A stretch of DNA of 10,000 nucleotides from Asticcacaulis sp. GTDB taxonomy: Bacteria > Pseudomonadota > Alphaproteobacteria > Caulobacterales > Caulobacteraceae. A program made the translations under genes and the position numbers. The notes under the pieces were generated by a model. That model was not told the origin of the DNA. It saw nothing but the letters and a program-made list of their open reading frames with translations, and made no database searches. The number at the start of each line of letters is the position of its first letter. Position 1 is the stretch's first letter. The stretch is taken from the NCBI RefSeq assembly GCF_020217185.1, contig NZ_JAIWNX010000227.1, forward strand, positions 1 to 10,000, read 5' to 3'. This document shows, piece after piece, positions 1 through 5,667 of this stretch.

Positions 1-886
1 TGTCGAGGCTGTCGTCCGAGTTGCCGGTCAGCACGATGTGCTTGAGGTTCACCGTACCACCGAACATTTCCATGCCGTCGTCCGACGAGTTGTGGACCTG
101 AACATATTCCACCTTGGTGCCATTGCCGACGCCGGCGAAGGTGATGCCGTTCAGTTCGTTGCCCGGCAGGACTTCGAAGCCGGAGTGCATGACGCGGACA
201 TATTTCAGCGTGCCTGAATTGTCGGCCACAGAGTTACCGCCGTAGAATGCGTTCGTGCCTTCGATCTGACCCGCATTACAGCCCACGTTCGGCGGCGTCA
301 CGCCCGTCGGGCAGATATTGGTCGGCGCGCGACCCGCGATCACCAGACCGCCCCATTGGCCGTCGGACTCCAGCGTGGTGGTGCCTTCGATCGAGGCGCG
401 CGACGTGAAAATGACGGGGTTGGTAGCGGTGCCTTCGGCGAAGATTTGCGAACCACGCTGAATGATGAGGTAGTCGAGGCCGCCCGAACCGAAAACGCGC
501 ACGCCCGGCTCAACGGTCAGGATGCCCGAGCTGCCCGCCAGCGGGGCGGTCGGATCGGCACCGAGGTCATCGCCAACGGCCACGCGGCCCGAGATGGAGT
601 ACACAACGCCCGGCAGGTTCTTCAGAACCAGGTTGCCGGTGATCTTGGACGGCAGCTGACAGTTGCGCAGACCAGCGACCACGCCGACATTGGCCAAGCC
701 GGTCGGGCAGGAGTCTGCCGCACCCGAAGACGAAGAACTGCTCGAAGACGAGGACGACGAGGTGCCGCCGCCGACCAAGACGCCTTCGCCCGGCGAAGCG
801 ACGTTGTCAGCCCCAAAGCAGCCCGCCAGAGCCACAGCAGCGGTAAAGCCCAGCAGACCCAGGCGGAATTTCGTGGAAGTGTTCAT
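1..886 (-). CDS. Secreted lipoprotein with poly-Ser linker and beta-helix-like repeats (3' end outside window)
   Basis: The reading frame opens at an ATG (884-886) preceded by a good Shine-Dalgarno (GGAGA, about 7 nt upstream) and stays open for 295 codons to the window edge, so the C-terminus is missing. The first 23 residues form a lipoprotein signal: basic n-region (K6, R8), hydrophobic core, and lipobox L-A-G-C with the lipidated Cys at residue 23. A low-complexity linker follows, with GGGT and then 12 consecutive serines (residues 43-54), likely spacing the domain from the membrane. The rest is rich in Gly, Asn and Val, with phrases such as GVRVFG, YVRVMHSG and VEYVQVHNSSDDG that recur in right-handed beta-helix surface proteins. 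Similar proteins are often found near TonB-dependent receptors, which from memory suggests a surface or polysaccharide-related role; no enzyme activity can be assigned. Certain as a coding region, uncertain in function. Confidence 0.88.
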   Translation of the reverse strand, partial: MNTSTKFRLGLLGFTAAVALAGCFGADNVASPGEGVLVGGGTSSSSSSSSSSSSGAADSCPTGLANVGVVAGLRNCQLPSKITGNLVLKNLPGVVYSISGRVAVGDDLGADPTAPLAGSSGILTVEPGVRVFGSGGLDYLIIQRGSQIFAEGTATNPVIFTSRASIEGTTTLESDGQWGGLVIAGRAPTNICPTGVTPPNVGCNAGQIEGTNAFYGGNSVADNSGTLKYVRVMHSGFEVLPGNELNGITFAGVGNGTKVEYVQVHNSSDDGMEMFGGTVNLKHIVLTGNSDDSLD

Positions 887-972
887 GTCATCTCTCCAGA
901 CCAGCGCAGCGGCGCGTCGGGTAGACCCCGTTCTGAACGCACCCATGCCATCATTCGGCCTTATAGGGAGGC

Positions 973-1015
973 TGTGTGACAGAACGCCCAAACTTGTGTG
1001 ACGGATTTGTGTAAC
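973..1015. promoter_or_regulatory. Three direct repeats TGTGTGAC upstream of the lipoprotein gene
   Basis: TGTGTGAC occurs at 973-980 and 995-1002, and the variant TGTGTAAC at 1008-1015, all in the same orientation. They lie 87-130 bp upstream of the lipoprotein start. On the minus strand a TATAAG (960-965) could serve as a -10, but no well-spaced -35 is visible. The repeats may be sites for a transcription factor acting on that gene. No known regulator motif is recognised. Confidence 0.35.
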
Positions 1016-1137
1016 CCCGGAAACCAGCACTGACCGGCGGCGGAATCGCCTCTGTAAGGCGCGTTATGTGTCTTTGCAGTCACGTTTTCGCCTGTCAGGG
1101 CACAGACAGACTCGCGAAAAGAGTGAAACACAGAGTC

Positions 1138-1173
1138 AAAAAAAGAGTGGTCAGCGCAAGGGCAGACCACTCC
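1138..1173 (-). terminator. Terminator-like hairpin on the minus strand
   Basis: A perfect 8-bp inverted repeat GAGTGGTC (1145-1152) and GACCACTC (1165-1172) with a 12-nt loop is followed, when read on the minus strand, by seven T (A-run 1138-1144). This is the form of a Rho-independent terminator for leftward transcription. No minus-strand gene is visible just upstream of it (1174-1418), so its source transcript is unknown; it could end an unannotated small RNA or antisense transcript from the nagB promoter region. Confidence 0.5.
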
Positions 1174-1337
1174 AGTAGGGCCGGGAGGAAATGAGGGAAA
1201 ACCCGGTTACGGACGTGAGCGTGGCACAGATAAAGCCCAATGGCAATATTGGTTATATCCTTTTGTGCGGGTTTTTGCGTGCCTCCTGCCGGAAAACCCT
1301 CTAAATCGCTACAAAACTGACGATTTTGCGATTGGCC
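1174..1337. other. Intergenic stretch upstream of the nagB promoter
   Basis: No convincing gene. It holds an imperfect palindrome CCAAT, 6 nt, ATTGG (1237-1252) that continues as ATTGGTTATA, the same 10 bases that start the perfect palindrome at 9926. It also holds a stem-loop at 1304-1333 built from AATCG/CGATT and CAAAA/TTTTG, just before the proposed -35 box. A 34-codon frame from 1191 has a purine-rich run directly abutting its ATG and no coding character. Confidence 0.4.
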
Positions 1338-1366
1338 TTGCCACAAAAGCGCATCAGTAGTAATAC
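1338..1366 (+). promoter_or_regulatory. Candidate sigma-70-like promoter of the NagB-II gene
   Basis: TTGCCA (1338-1343), a 17-nt spacer and TAATAC (1361-1366) match the -35/-10 layout well. This would place the transcription start near 1373 and give a leader of about 45 nt before the ATG at 1419. The -10 box overlaps the left arm of the operator-like inverted repeat, so a bound regulator would block polymerase. Confidence 0.5.
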
Positions 1367-1385
1367 CAATGCTAAGTATTGGTAT
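1363..1385. promoter_or_regulatory. Operator-like inverted repeat overlapping the NagB-II promoter
   Basis: ATACCAAT (1363-1370) and ATTGGTAT (1378-1385) form a perfect 8-bp inverted repeat with a 7-nt spacer, placed over the -10 box and the expected start site. The half-site TGGTAT resembles the TGGTATT element described, from memory, for the GntR-family regulator NagQ of GlcNAc genes in some proteobacteria. That link is plausible because the gene controlled is an amino-sugar deaminase, but the arms here are inverted and I cannot run a motif comparison. A repressor site is the most likely role. Confidence 0.55.
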
Positions 1386-1418
1386 CAGAAACACCCTCGT
1401 CACAAAGGAACCGTCTGC

Positions 1419-2471
1419 ATGTCCCTCGCCTCCGTCGCCACGCCGCTGGATGAAACCACGACCCTGATGTTCCGTGAGGCGGCCGAAGGCGGCGACGCCG
1501 TTGAGCGCTTCCTGAAACGCAATGCCGAGACGCTGAGCCGCATCGCCGCGCGCCTGAAGGCCCAGCCGCCGAAGGCCGTCGTCACCTGTGCGCGCGGTTC
1601 GTCCGACCACGCCTGCACCTATGGCAAGTATGTCATCGAGACCCTGACCGGCGTGCCGGTCAGCTCCGCCGCCCTGTCGGTAGCCTCGGTCTATGCCGCC
1701 CCGGTCGTCGCCGCCGAAACCCTGTGCATCGCCGTGTCGCAATCGGGCCGCTCGCCCGACCTCCTGACCGCCGTCGAAGCCTATAAGGCCGCCGGCGCCT
1801 TCGTTGTGGCGCTGGTCAATGACGAAACCGCGCCGCTGGCGACGCTCGCCGACGAAGTCCTGCCGCTGTGCGCCGGGCCGGAGCTGTCGGTCGCCGCCAC
1901 CAAATCCTGCCTCGCCGCTCTGGCTGGCTTTGCCGCCCTGACCGCCGAATGGGCCGACGACGCGACGCTGAAAGCCGCCGTGGCCGCCCTCCCCGCCCAG
2001 ATGCGTCAGGCCTTCGACCTCGACTGGTCCGCCGCCCTCCCCGCCCTGACCGCCGCTACCAACCTCTTTGTTATCGGTCGCGGCTACGGCTTCGGCGTGG
2101 CGCAGGAAGCGGCGCTCAAGCTCAAGGAAACCTGCGCCCTGCACGCCGAGGCCTTCTCGGCCGCCGAGGTGCGCCACGGCCCGATGGCCATCGTCAATCA
2201 GGGCTTCCCTGTGCTGGCCTTCGCCACCTCCGACATGGCCGGCGACGGGGTGCGCGACGTGGCGGCGGAATTTGCCGGGCGCGGGGCTGCCGTGTGGCTG
2301 GCCGACACCACGCCGGGGGCCTATACCCTGCCCGCCCTGGCCGCCGAGCCCATCCTTGAGCCTATCCTGCGCCTGCAAGGCTTCTACCGCCTCGCCAACC
2401 GCCTGTCGCTGGCGCGCGGCCTCAATCCGGACAGCCCACCGCACCTCAACAAGGTAACGAAAACGGTTTAA
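1419..2471 (+). CDS. nagB-II: Glucosamine-6-phosphate deaminase, NagB-II type (double SIS domain)
   Basis: A 350-residue protein matching the isomerase half of GlmS without the glutaminase domain. It probably converts glucosamine-6-P to fructose-6-P plus ammonia in cytosolic GlcNAc catabolism. Visible signatures are TCARGSSDHA near residue 60 and AVSQSGRSPD near 105 in the first SIS domain. In the second are ALKLKETCALHAEAFSAAEV then RHGP, which aligns with the GlmS segment carrying catalytic Lys, Glu and His. The C-terminus is PPHLNKVTKTV, typical of this family. The start at 1419 is chosen over an upstream in-frame codon at 1326 because AAAGGAA sits 8 nt before it and the extra 31 residues would cover the promoter and operator. 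No nagA or nagK is visible next to it. Related SIS enzymes (AgaS-like) act on other amino sugars, so the exact substrate is inferred. Confidence 0.9.
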   Translation: MSLASVATPLDETTTLMFREAAEGGDAVERFLKRNAETLSRIAARLKAQPPKAVVTCARGSSDHACTYGKYVIETLTGVPVSSAALSVASVYAAPVVAAETLCIAVSQSGRSPDLLTAVEAYKAAGAFVVALVNDETAPLATLADEVLPLCAGPELSVAATKSCLAALAGFAALTAEWADDATLKAAVAALPAQMRQAFDLDWSAALPALTAATNLFVIGRGYGFGVAQEAALKLKETCALHAEAFSAAEVRHGPMAIVNQGFPVLAFATSDMAGDGVRDVAAEFAGRGAAVWLADTTPGAYTLPALAAEPILEPILRLQGFYRLANRLSLARGLNPDSPPHLNKVTKTV

Positions 2472-2497
2472 GCCCCCTCCCCGGCTGGACATTTTCC

Positions 2498-2533
2498 AAA
2501 GGGCGGTCATAGCATTGTCTATGACCGCCCTTT
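2498..2533. other. Perfect 15-bp hairpin enclosing the start codon of the next gene
   Basis: AAAGGGCGGTCATAG (2498-2512), a 6-nt loop and the exact complement (2519-2533) form a strong stem. The right arm contains the ATG (2521-2523) of the DUF1345 gene and its first four codons. It lies 26 bp after the nagB-II stop. There is only a weak T-rich tail (CCTTTG), so it is a poor intrinsic terminator on sequence alone. It could separate the two genes, protect an mRNA end, or restrict translation of the downstream gene. Confidence 0.75.
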
Positions 2534-3192
2534 CCTTTGTCCGCACCCTGCGTACCCGCCCGTGGCTGAGCCGTGCCCTTGCTCTGGCCCTTGGTCTGGG
2601 GACGCTTCTGGGCACCCTCACCGACCTGCGCCTGTCGCAAAGCGTGCTGGTCGCGTGGAACAGCGCCGCCGTCTTCTACCTCATCGCCCTTGCCCGGCTG
2701 ATGATGACCGCCAATACCGCCGACATGCGCCGGCGCGCCGAAACGCAGGACGTCGGCAAATGGACTATATTGGGCTTGACCGGGGCCGCCATCGCCGTCT
2801 GCGTCGTCGCCATCGCCAGCGAACTGATCGCCGCCCACGACGAAACCGGCCTCAGCAAAGGCCTCGACCTCGCGCTGGTTGGCGCCACCATCGTCACCAC
2901 CTGGGTCTTCGTGCACGCCACCTTCGCCCTGCACTACGCGCACGCCTACTACATCGCCATCCGCCGCGCCGAGCCCCCGCCCCTCAAATTCCCGGATTCA
3001 GACTGCGAACCGGACTATCTCGACTTCGCCTATTTCGCCTTCATCATCGGCACCGCCGCCCAGACCGCCGACGTTTCCGTCGCCTCCAAAGCCATGCGCC
3101 GCCTCAATCTCGGCCACGCCGTCTTCGCCTTCTTCTACAACACCACCATCCTCGCCCTGTGCATCAATATCGCCGCCAGCCTGCTGGGGTAA
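2521..3192 (+). CDS. DUF1345 family integral membrane protein
   Basis: A 223-residue protein with five predicted membrane segments, roughly residues 18-36, 42-62, 80-104, 113-140 and 198-221. Family-like features are the FALHYAHAYY stretch near residue 138, the PDYLDFAYFAFIIGTAAQTADV segment around 160-180 (the loop most typical of DUF1345), and the C-terminal FFYNTTILAL. Length fits the family, which has no established function. The ATG at 2521 is used; a TTG two codons upstream is also in frame. No clear Shine-Dalgarno precedes either, and the ATG lies within a perfect hairpin, so expression may be low, leaderless or regulated. It follows nagB-II by 49 bp on the same strand and could be cotranscribed, but a metabolic link is not evident. 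Confidence 0.85.
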   Translation: MTALSFVRTLRTRPWLSRALALALGLGTLLGTLTDLRLSQSVLVAWNSAAVFYLIALARLMMTANTADMRRRAETQDVGKWTILGLTGAAIAVCVVAIASELIAAHDETGLSKGLDLALVGATIVTTWVFVHATFALHYAHAYYIAIRRAEPPPLKFPDSDCEPDYLDFAYFAFIIGTAAQTADVSVASKAMRRLNLGHAVFAFFYNTTILALCINIAASLLG

Positions 3193-3228
3193 GTTGGGTT
3201 TGGGTTATGGGGTTAGGGCAAGAGTAAG

Positions 3229-3261
3229 CATCCGGGGTCAGTTGACCCCGGACCCCGGATG
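3229..3261. terminator. GC-rich hairpin after the DUF1345 gene
   Basis: CATCCGGGGTC (3229-3239) and GACCCCGGATG (3251-3261) form a perfect 11-bp inverted repeat. An alternative 9-bp pairing, CCGGGGTCA with TGACCCCGG, uses an overlapping right arm, so two mutually exclusive folds exist. It lies 37 bp after the stop. There is no T-run, so it may be a non-canonical terminator, an mRNA-stabilising stem or part of a dispersed repeat. Confidence 0.45.
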
Positions 3262-3306
3262 TGGGTGCGATTTCCGCGGGCGGCGTGTGGGTTTTCGGGC
3301 AGGCTT

Positions 3307-3571
3307 TTAGCCACTAAAAACACAAAAAGCACAAACGAGCGCCTGTGGCGCAGGTCTGCGCGTGACCTATCAAGCGCAGTGTTTTGCCACGCGAGATTTA
3401 TAGAAACCACAGATTACACAGATTTCACAGATTATCCGTGTCTGCGTCAGGCAAAGGCGCGCAGCGCCATTCATCAGGGCTTGCCGCACGAAGGTCAGGG
3501 CCCTGCGGGCCGGGCGTTTCAGCGGCTCTTTCGGCTGCGCCGAACTTCGTTTCGTGTTTTTTGGTGGCTAA
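3307..3571. repeat. 265-bp MITE-like repeat with inverted ends
   Basis: The left end TTAGCCACTAAAAACAC (3307-3323) is nearly the reverse complement of the right end at 3554-3571 (GTGTTTTTTGG then TGGCTAA). Inside, at 3407-3433, are three 9-bp tandem units ending in CACAGATT, and near the left end a second 9-base periodic stretch of ACAAAAA-like units. No transposase is present. Frames through it read as TTDYTDFTD-type peptides, which from experience appear wherever such extragenic repeats are translated; I do not call a protein. It is probably a non-autonomous dispersed element. Confidence 0.5.
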
Positions 3572-3666
3572 TCTTCAGTGACATGGGGCCTTGCCGGCTT
3601 GTCAGAATGTCATGTCGTAGAAGCGAGGGAAGCCCCCACCACCATCTGCGCTTCGCTTGACGGTCC

Positions 3667-3690
3667 CCTTCCCCCAGCATGCTGGGAAGG
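3667..3690. repeat. REP-like palindrome
   Basis: CCTTCCC, two bases, AGCATGCT, GGGAAGG form a near-perfect palindrome with a 2-nt bulge, in a stretch (about 3625-3700) whose sequence resembles short dispersed repeats of Caulobacterales and other high-GC proteobacteria. No coding potential is seen around it. Confidence 0.4.
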
Positions 3691-3714
3691 TATGATAGAG
3701 ACTTCGCGTCCTAA

Positions 3715-3750
3715 CCGGGTGCAGGGGCTTTGCCCCTGCCCGCCGGAGGC
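3715..3750 (+). repeat. 36-bp hairpin repeat, copy 1
   Basis: This copy matches 4119-4154 at 35 of 36 positions. Its core is a perfect hairpin, GCAGGGGC, TTT, GCCCCTGC (3721-3739), followed by CCGCCGGAGGC. The two copies are in the same orientation, 404 bp apart, and bracket the decayed minus-strand gene. The high identity points to a mobile or converted repeat family. Confidence 0.7.
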
Positions 3751-3778
3751 CCTTGGCGGTTGGCGCGTCCATTATGTA

Positions 3779-3791
3779 GCTATCGGATAGC
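3779..3791. promoter_or_regulatory. GCTATC-G-GATAGC inverted repeat
   Basis: A perfect 6-bp inverted repeat around one base, the same motif that fills the region upstream of parA (compare 4585-4597). It is separated from the main field by the decayed gene and by repeat copy 2. Likely an outlying binding site of the same DNA-binding protein. Confidence 0.45.
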
Positions 3792-3793
3792 CC

Positions 3794-4103
3794 TCAGCTA
3801 ACCGCTTGATATTTCAGAATATCTTTGACGTGACTCTCATCTATGCCCAGCAAGTCGGCATTTCCGCGATGGCAATGTCGGGACGTGCGTGAGGGCCGGA
3901 CGCAGGTGTGCCTCAAGCTGTTCGCGCATGTCTTCGACCTGATTGCGGTCGGCATAGTTCATTTCCAGCAACCGGAAATGAAACTCTGGCCCTAAAGCTG
4001 TGCTGAGTGAGGCCTCATGGACATAGACCCAAGCCTCAAAAGCCGAGACGGAGGTGTCGCGACGGATAAAGCGCCACAGGGCACTATTGATCTCTTTGTC
4101 CAA
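3794..4103 (-). pseudogene. Decayed small gene, frameshifted, family not identified
   Basis: A TTG start (4101-4103) with a strong upstream GAGGAGGGG opens a frame that reads as a real protein: MDKEINSALWRFIRRDTS, then FEAWVYVHEASL, then LRLLEMN-like and LEAHLRP segments, resembling small immunity-type proteins. After about residue 78 the frame degrades into a Cys/Arg-rich tail and stops at 3837. The other two frames continue with protein-like sequence: PDIAIAEM in one, then ADLLGIDESHVKDILKYQ ending in a TGA at 3794-3796 in another. This implies at least two net indels near 3840-3880, possibly a deletion between short GACATTGCC-like repeats. The family resemblance is from memory. An alternative is an intact 88-residue protein with a diverged C-terminus. 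Confidence 0.55.
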
Positions 4104-4118
4104 ACGCCCCTCCTCGTT

Positions 4119-4154
4119 CCGGGTGCAGGGGCTGTGCCCCTGCCCGCCGGAGGC
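4119..4154 (+). repeat. 36-bp hairpin repeat, copy 2
   Basis: Second copy of the repeat at 3715-3750, with a single change in the loop (TGT instead of TTT). Its left end overlaps the Shine-Dalgarno side of the decayed minus-strand gene, so it probably inserted in or near that gene's promoter. Confidence 0.7.
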
Positions 4155-4174
4155 TTCTTATCAGATACCCAAAG

Positions 4175-4597
4175 GATAGCCAAAGGCTATCTTACGTTTA
4201 TTCAATAACTTATTGAGATAACGCCTGATTCAGCCACTGTGAGGTGTCATCACTACCGGGGGGGGGCAGATAGCTACCAACTATCTGTTATATACCCGAT
4301 AGCCATGCGAAAGCTACACACAGGCTATCGGCTGGATTTCGGTTAGCTGTTAACTTCCCATTAGCTATTTACAAGCTAGGTTATGGCTAACCGAAAGCTA
4401 ACGGACAGAAACCCGTCGTCTAGCTAAGGGCTTTCCGCGAGATAGCCGGTGTCTATCGGGCGACTTTCGCACAGCTTTCCGTTATCTGTCGGCGGGCTTC
4501 CGTCTGGACCCTGCGTCAGAATCGGCGCACCAACAGAATTAACACTTCATTAACCTTTGCGCAAAAGGCGCGCGCTAGCCGGTGGCTATCCGATAGC
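4175..4597. promoter_or_regulatory. Candidate centromere (parS) and par operator: field of GATAGC/GCTATC inverted repeats
   Basis: This stretch holds eight GATAGC or GCTATC hexamers, arranged mainly as inverted repeats with different spacers: GATAGCC/GGCTATC with 3 nt (4175-4191), CAGATAG/CTATCTG with 7 nt (4267-4287), CCGATAGCC/GGCTATCGG with 18 nt (4296-4331), and GCTATC/GATAGC with 1 nt (4585-4597). A related 11-bp pair, TTTCGGTTAGC and its complement, spans 4337-4396. Other items are TCAATAA/TTATTGA (4202-4216) and a run of nine G (4258-4266). No gene is visible here. In type Ib par loci the centromere lies upstream of parA and is bound by the small RHH partner, which also represses the operon. 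The position fits, but the binding protein is inferred. The 4585-4597 site, 40 bp before parA, is the best operator candidate. Confidence 0.6.
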
Positions 4598-4636
4598 TCG
4601 CCACTCGCGCCCTAAAGCCAGCACGAGGAACCTGAC

Positions 4637-5326
4637 ATGCCGGTCATCTCCTTCATTTCGCCCAAGGGCGGCGTGGGCAAGACCACCGCGGCGACGCTGA
4701 TGGCCACGCAACTGGCACGCAAGACGCAGGTCATTATTATAGACGCCGACCCCAACCGCCCGATCCTCGCCTGGTCACAGTTGAACGGATGCCCGGCTAA
4801 TATCCGCATCGTGTCGGACGCCAATCAGGAAAACATCCTCGACAAGATCGAAGAGGCCGCGGCCGAAGCACCGTTTGTGGTCGTCGATTGCGAAGGCACG
4901 GCGTCGCTGACGGTGGCCTATGCCATCGGGGCGTCCGATCTGGTGGTCGTCCCAACCCAGGGCTCGCAGCTTGATGCCAAGCAGGCGGCCAAGGCGCTGA
5001 GCCTGATCAAAAATACCGAGCGTCAGTCGCGCCGCCCGATTCCGCACGCGGTGCTGCTGACGCGCACCAATCCGATCATCAAGCCGCGGACCCTGTCGGC
5101 CATTCACGAGCAGTTGCGCGCCCACGGCATCCGCCTGTTCGACACACAGTTGCACGAGCGCGAAGCCTTCAAGGCCATGTTCTCGTTCGGCGGGGCGCTG
5201 GAAACGCTGGACCCGTCGCAGGTCGCCAATATCGACAAGGCCGTGGCCAATGCCCGTGCTTTTGTTGCCGAAGCCATTGAATTGCTGAAAAATCCGGACG
5301 CGGTTCCGGCTCAGGAGGTCGCTTAA
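4637..5326 (+). CDS. parA: ParA-family partition ATPase (short, type Ib-like)
   Basis: A 229-residue P-loop ATPase that would drive segregation of the replicon by ATP-dependent binding to the nucleoid. The deviant Walker A PKGGVGKTT is at residues 9-17 with the signature Lys10, Walker A' IIIDADPN at 33-40 and Walker B VVVDCEG at 81-87; SDLVVVPTQGS (100-110) is the usual switch region. The Walker A sits at the extreme N-terminus, so there is no N-terminal helix-turn-helix as in large P1-type ParA; this matches VirC1/type Ib ParA. The start is supported by GAGGAA six bases upstream. It is first in an operon with the RHH gene (stop to start 3 nt) and repA. Upstream GATAGC repeats probably serve as centromere and operator. 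Confidence 0.92.
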   Translation: MPVISFISPKGGVGKTTAATLMATQLARKTQVIIIDADPNRPILAWSQLNGCPANIRIVSDANQENILDKIEEAAAEAPFVVVDCEGTASLTVAYAIGASDLVVVPTQGSQLDAKQAAKALSLIKNTERQSRRPIPHAVLLTRTNPIIKPRTLSAIHEQLRAHGIRLFDTQLHEREAFKAMFSFGGALETLDPSQVANIDKAVANARAFVAEAIELLKNPDAVPAQEVA

Positions 5327-5329
5327 TCC

Positions 5330-5665
5330 ATGTCCGAACGCGCTTCGATCTTTGACGACGATCTTGACCTGTCGGCGTTTGACGCCCGGCCAAAACCCAA
5401 GCCGGACAAGGAGTCTCTGCGCGCCGTGGCCGAGGCGAGGGGCTTCCCCAGCCGTGAGGCCGTGGCCGTGCCGGCGGCGCCTGAGCCGGTTCTGCAACGC
5501 CGCTACCGCACCGGGCGTAACCGTCAGCTCAATCTGAAGGTCACGGACGAGGCGCTGCGCCGCTTCTATGCCGTGGCCGACGCGCAGGGTCTGGTGCTGG
5601 GGCAGGTGTTCGAACAGGCCGTCGAGGCGCTGGAAGACAAACTGAAAGCCGAGGGCAGGATCTGA
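5330..5665 (+). CDS. Small ribbon-helix-helix-like partition partner (ParB-like)
   Basis: A 111-residue protein. The N-terminal half (1-58) is acidic then Pro/Ala-rich and looks disordered; in type Ib systems this part of the partner contacts ParA. The C-terminal half is basic and then folds plausibly as RHH: a strand RQLNLKV (65-71), helix TDEALRRFYAVADAQG (72-87) and helix LGQVFEQAVEALEDKL (90-105). No canonical ParB motif is present. An AGGAGG inside the end of parA (about 5312-5317) lies 12-13 nt before the ATG. It fits the small 'stability/partitioning determinant' found between parA and repA in alphaproteobacterial plasmids. It is the best candidate to bind the GATAGC repeats upstream of parA. 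The RHH fold is inferred by eye. Confidence 0.75.
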   Translation: MSERASIFDDDLDLSAFDARPKPKPDKESLRAVAEARGFPSREAVAVPAAPEPVLQRRYRTGRNRQLNLKVTDEALRRFYAVADAQGLVLGQVFEQAVEALEDKLKAEGRI

Positions 5666-5667
5666 TC

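Noticed and set aside
356..1001. Plus-strand open frames of 207 and 112 codons
   Set aside because: They are antisense to the lipoprotein gene, with Arg- or Glu/Asp-rich low-complexity composition caused by the opposing Ser run and signal peptide.
1191..1295. Possible 34-codon peptide after GGGAGGAA
   Set aside because: The ribosome-like site directly touches the ATG and the sequence has no coding character.
1095..2621. 508-codon open frame on the minus strand
   Set aside because: It is antisense to the NagB-II gene, Gly/Arg/Gln-rich as expected of a shadow frame in high-GC DNA, and the plus-strand frame has clear family motifs.
3259..3660. 133-codon plus-strand frame with TTDYTDFTD-like peptide
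   Set aside because: It runs through the 265-bp dispersed repeat and hairpins, lacks a ribosome site, and the peptide follows from 9-bp tandem units.
4775..5497. 240-codon minus-strand frame
   Set aside because: Antisense shadow of parA and the RHH gene; composition is not protein-like.
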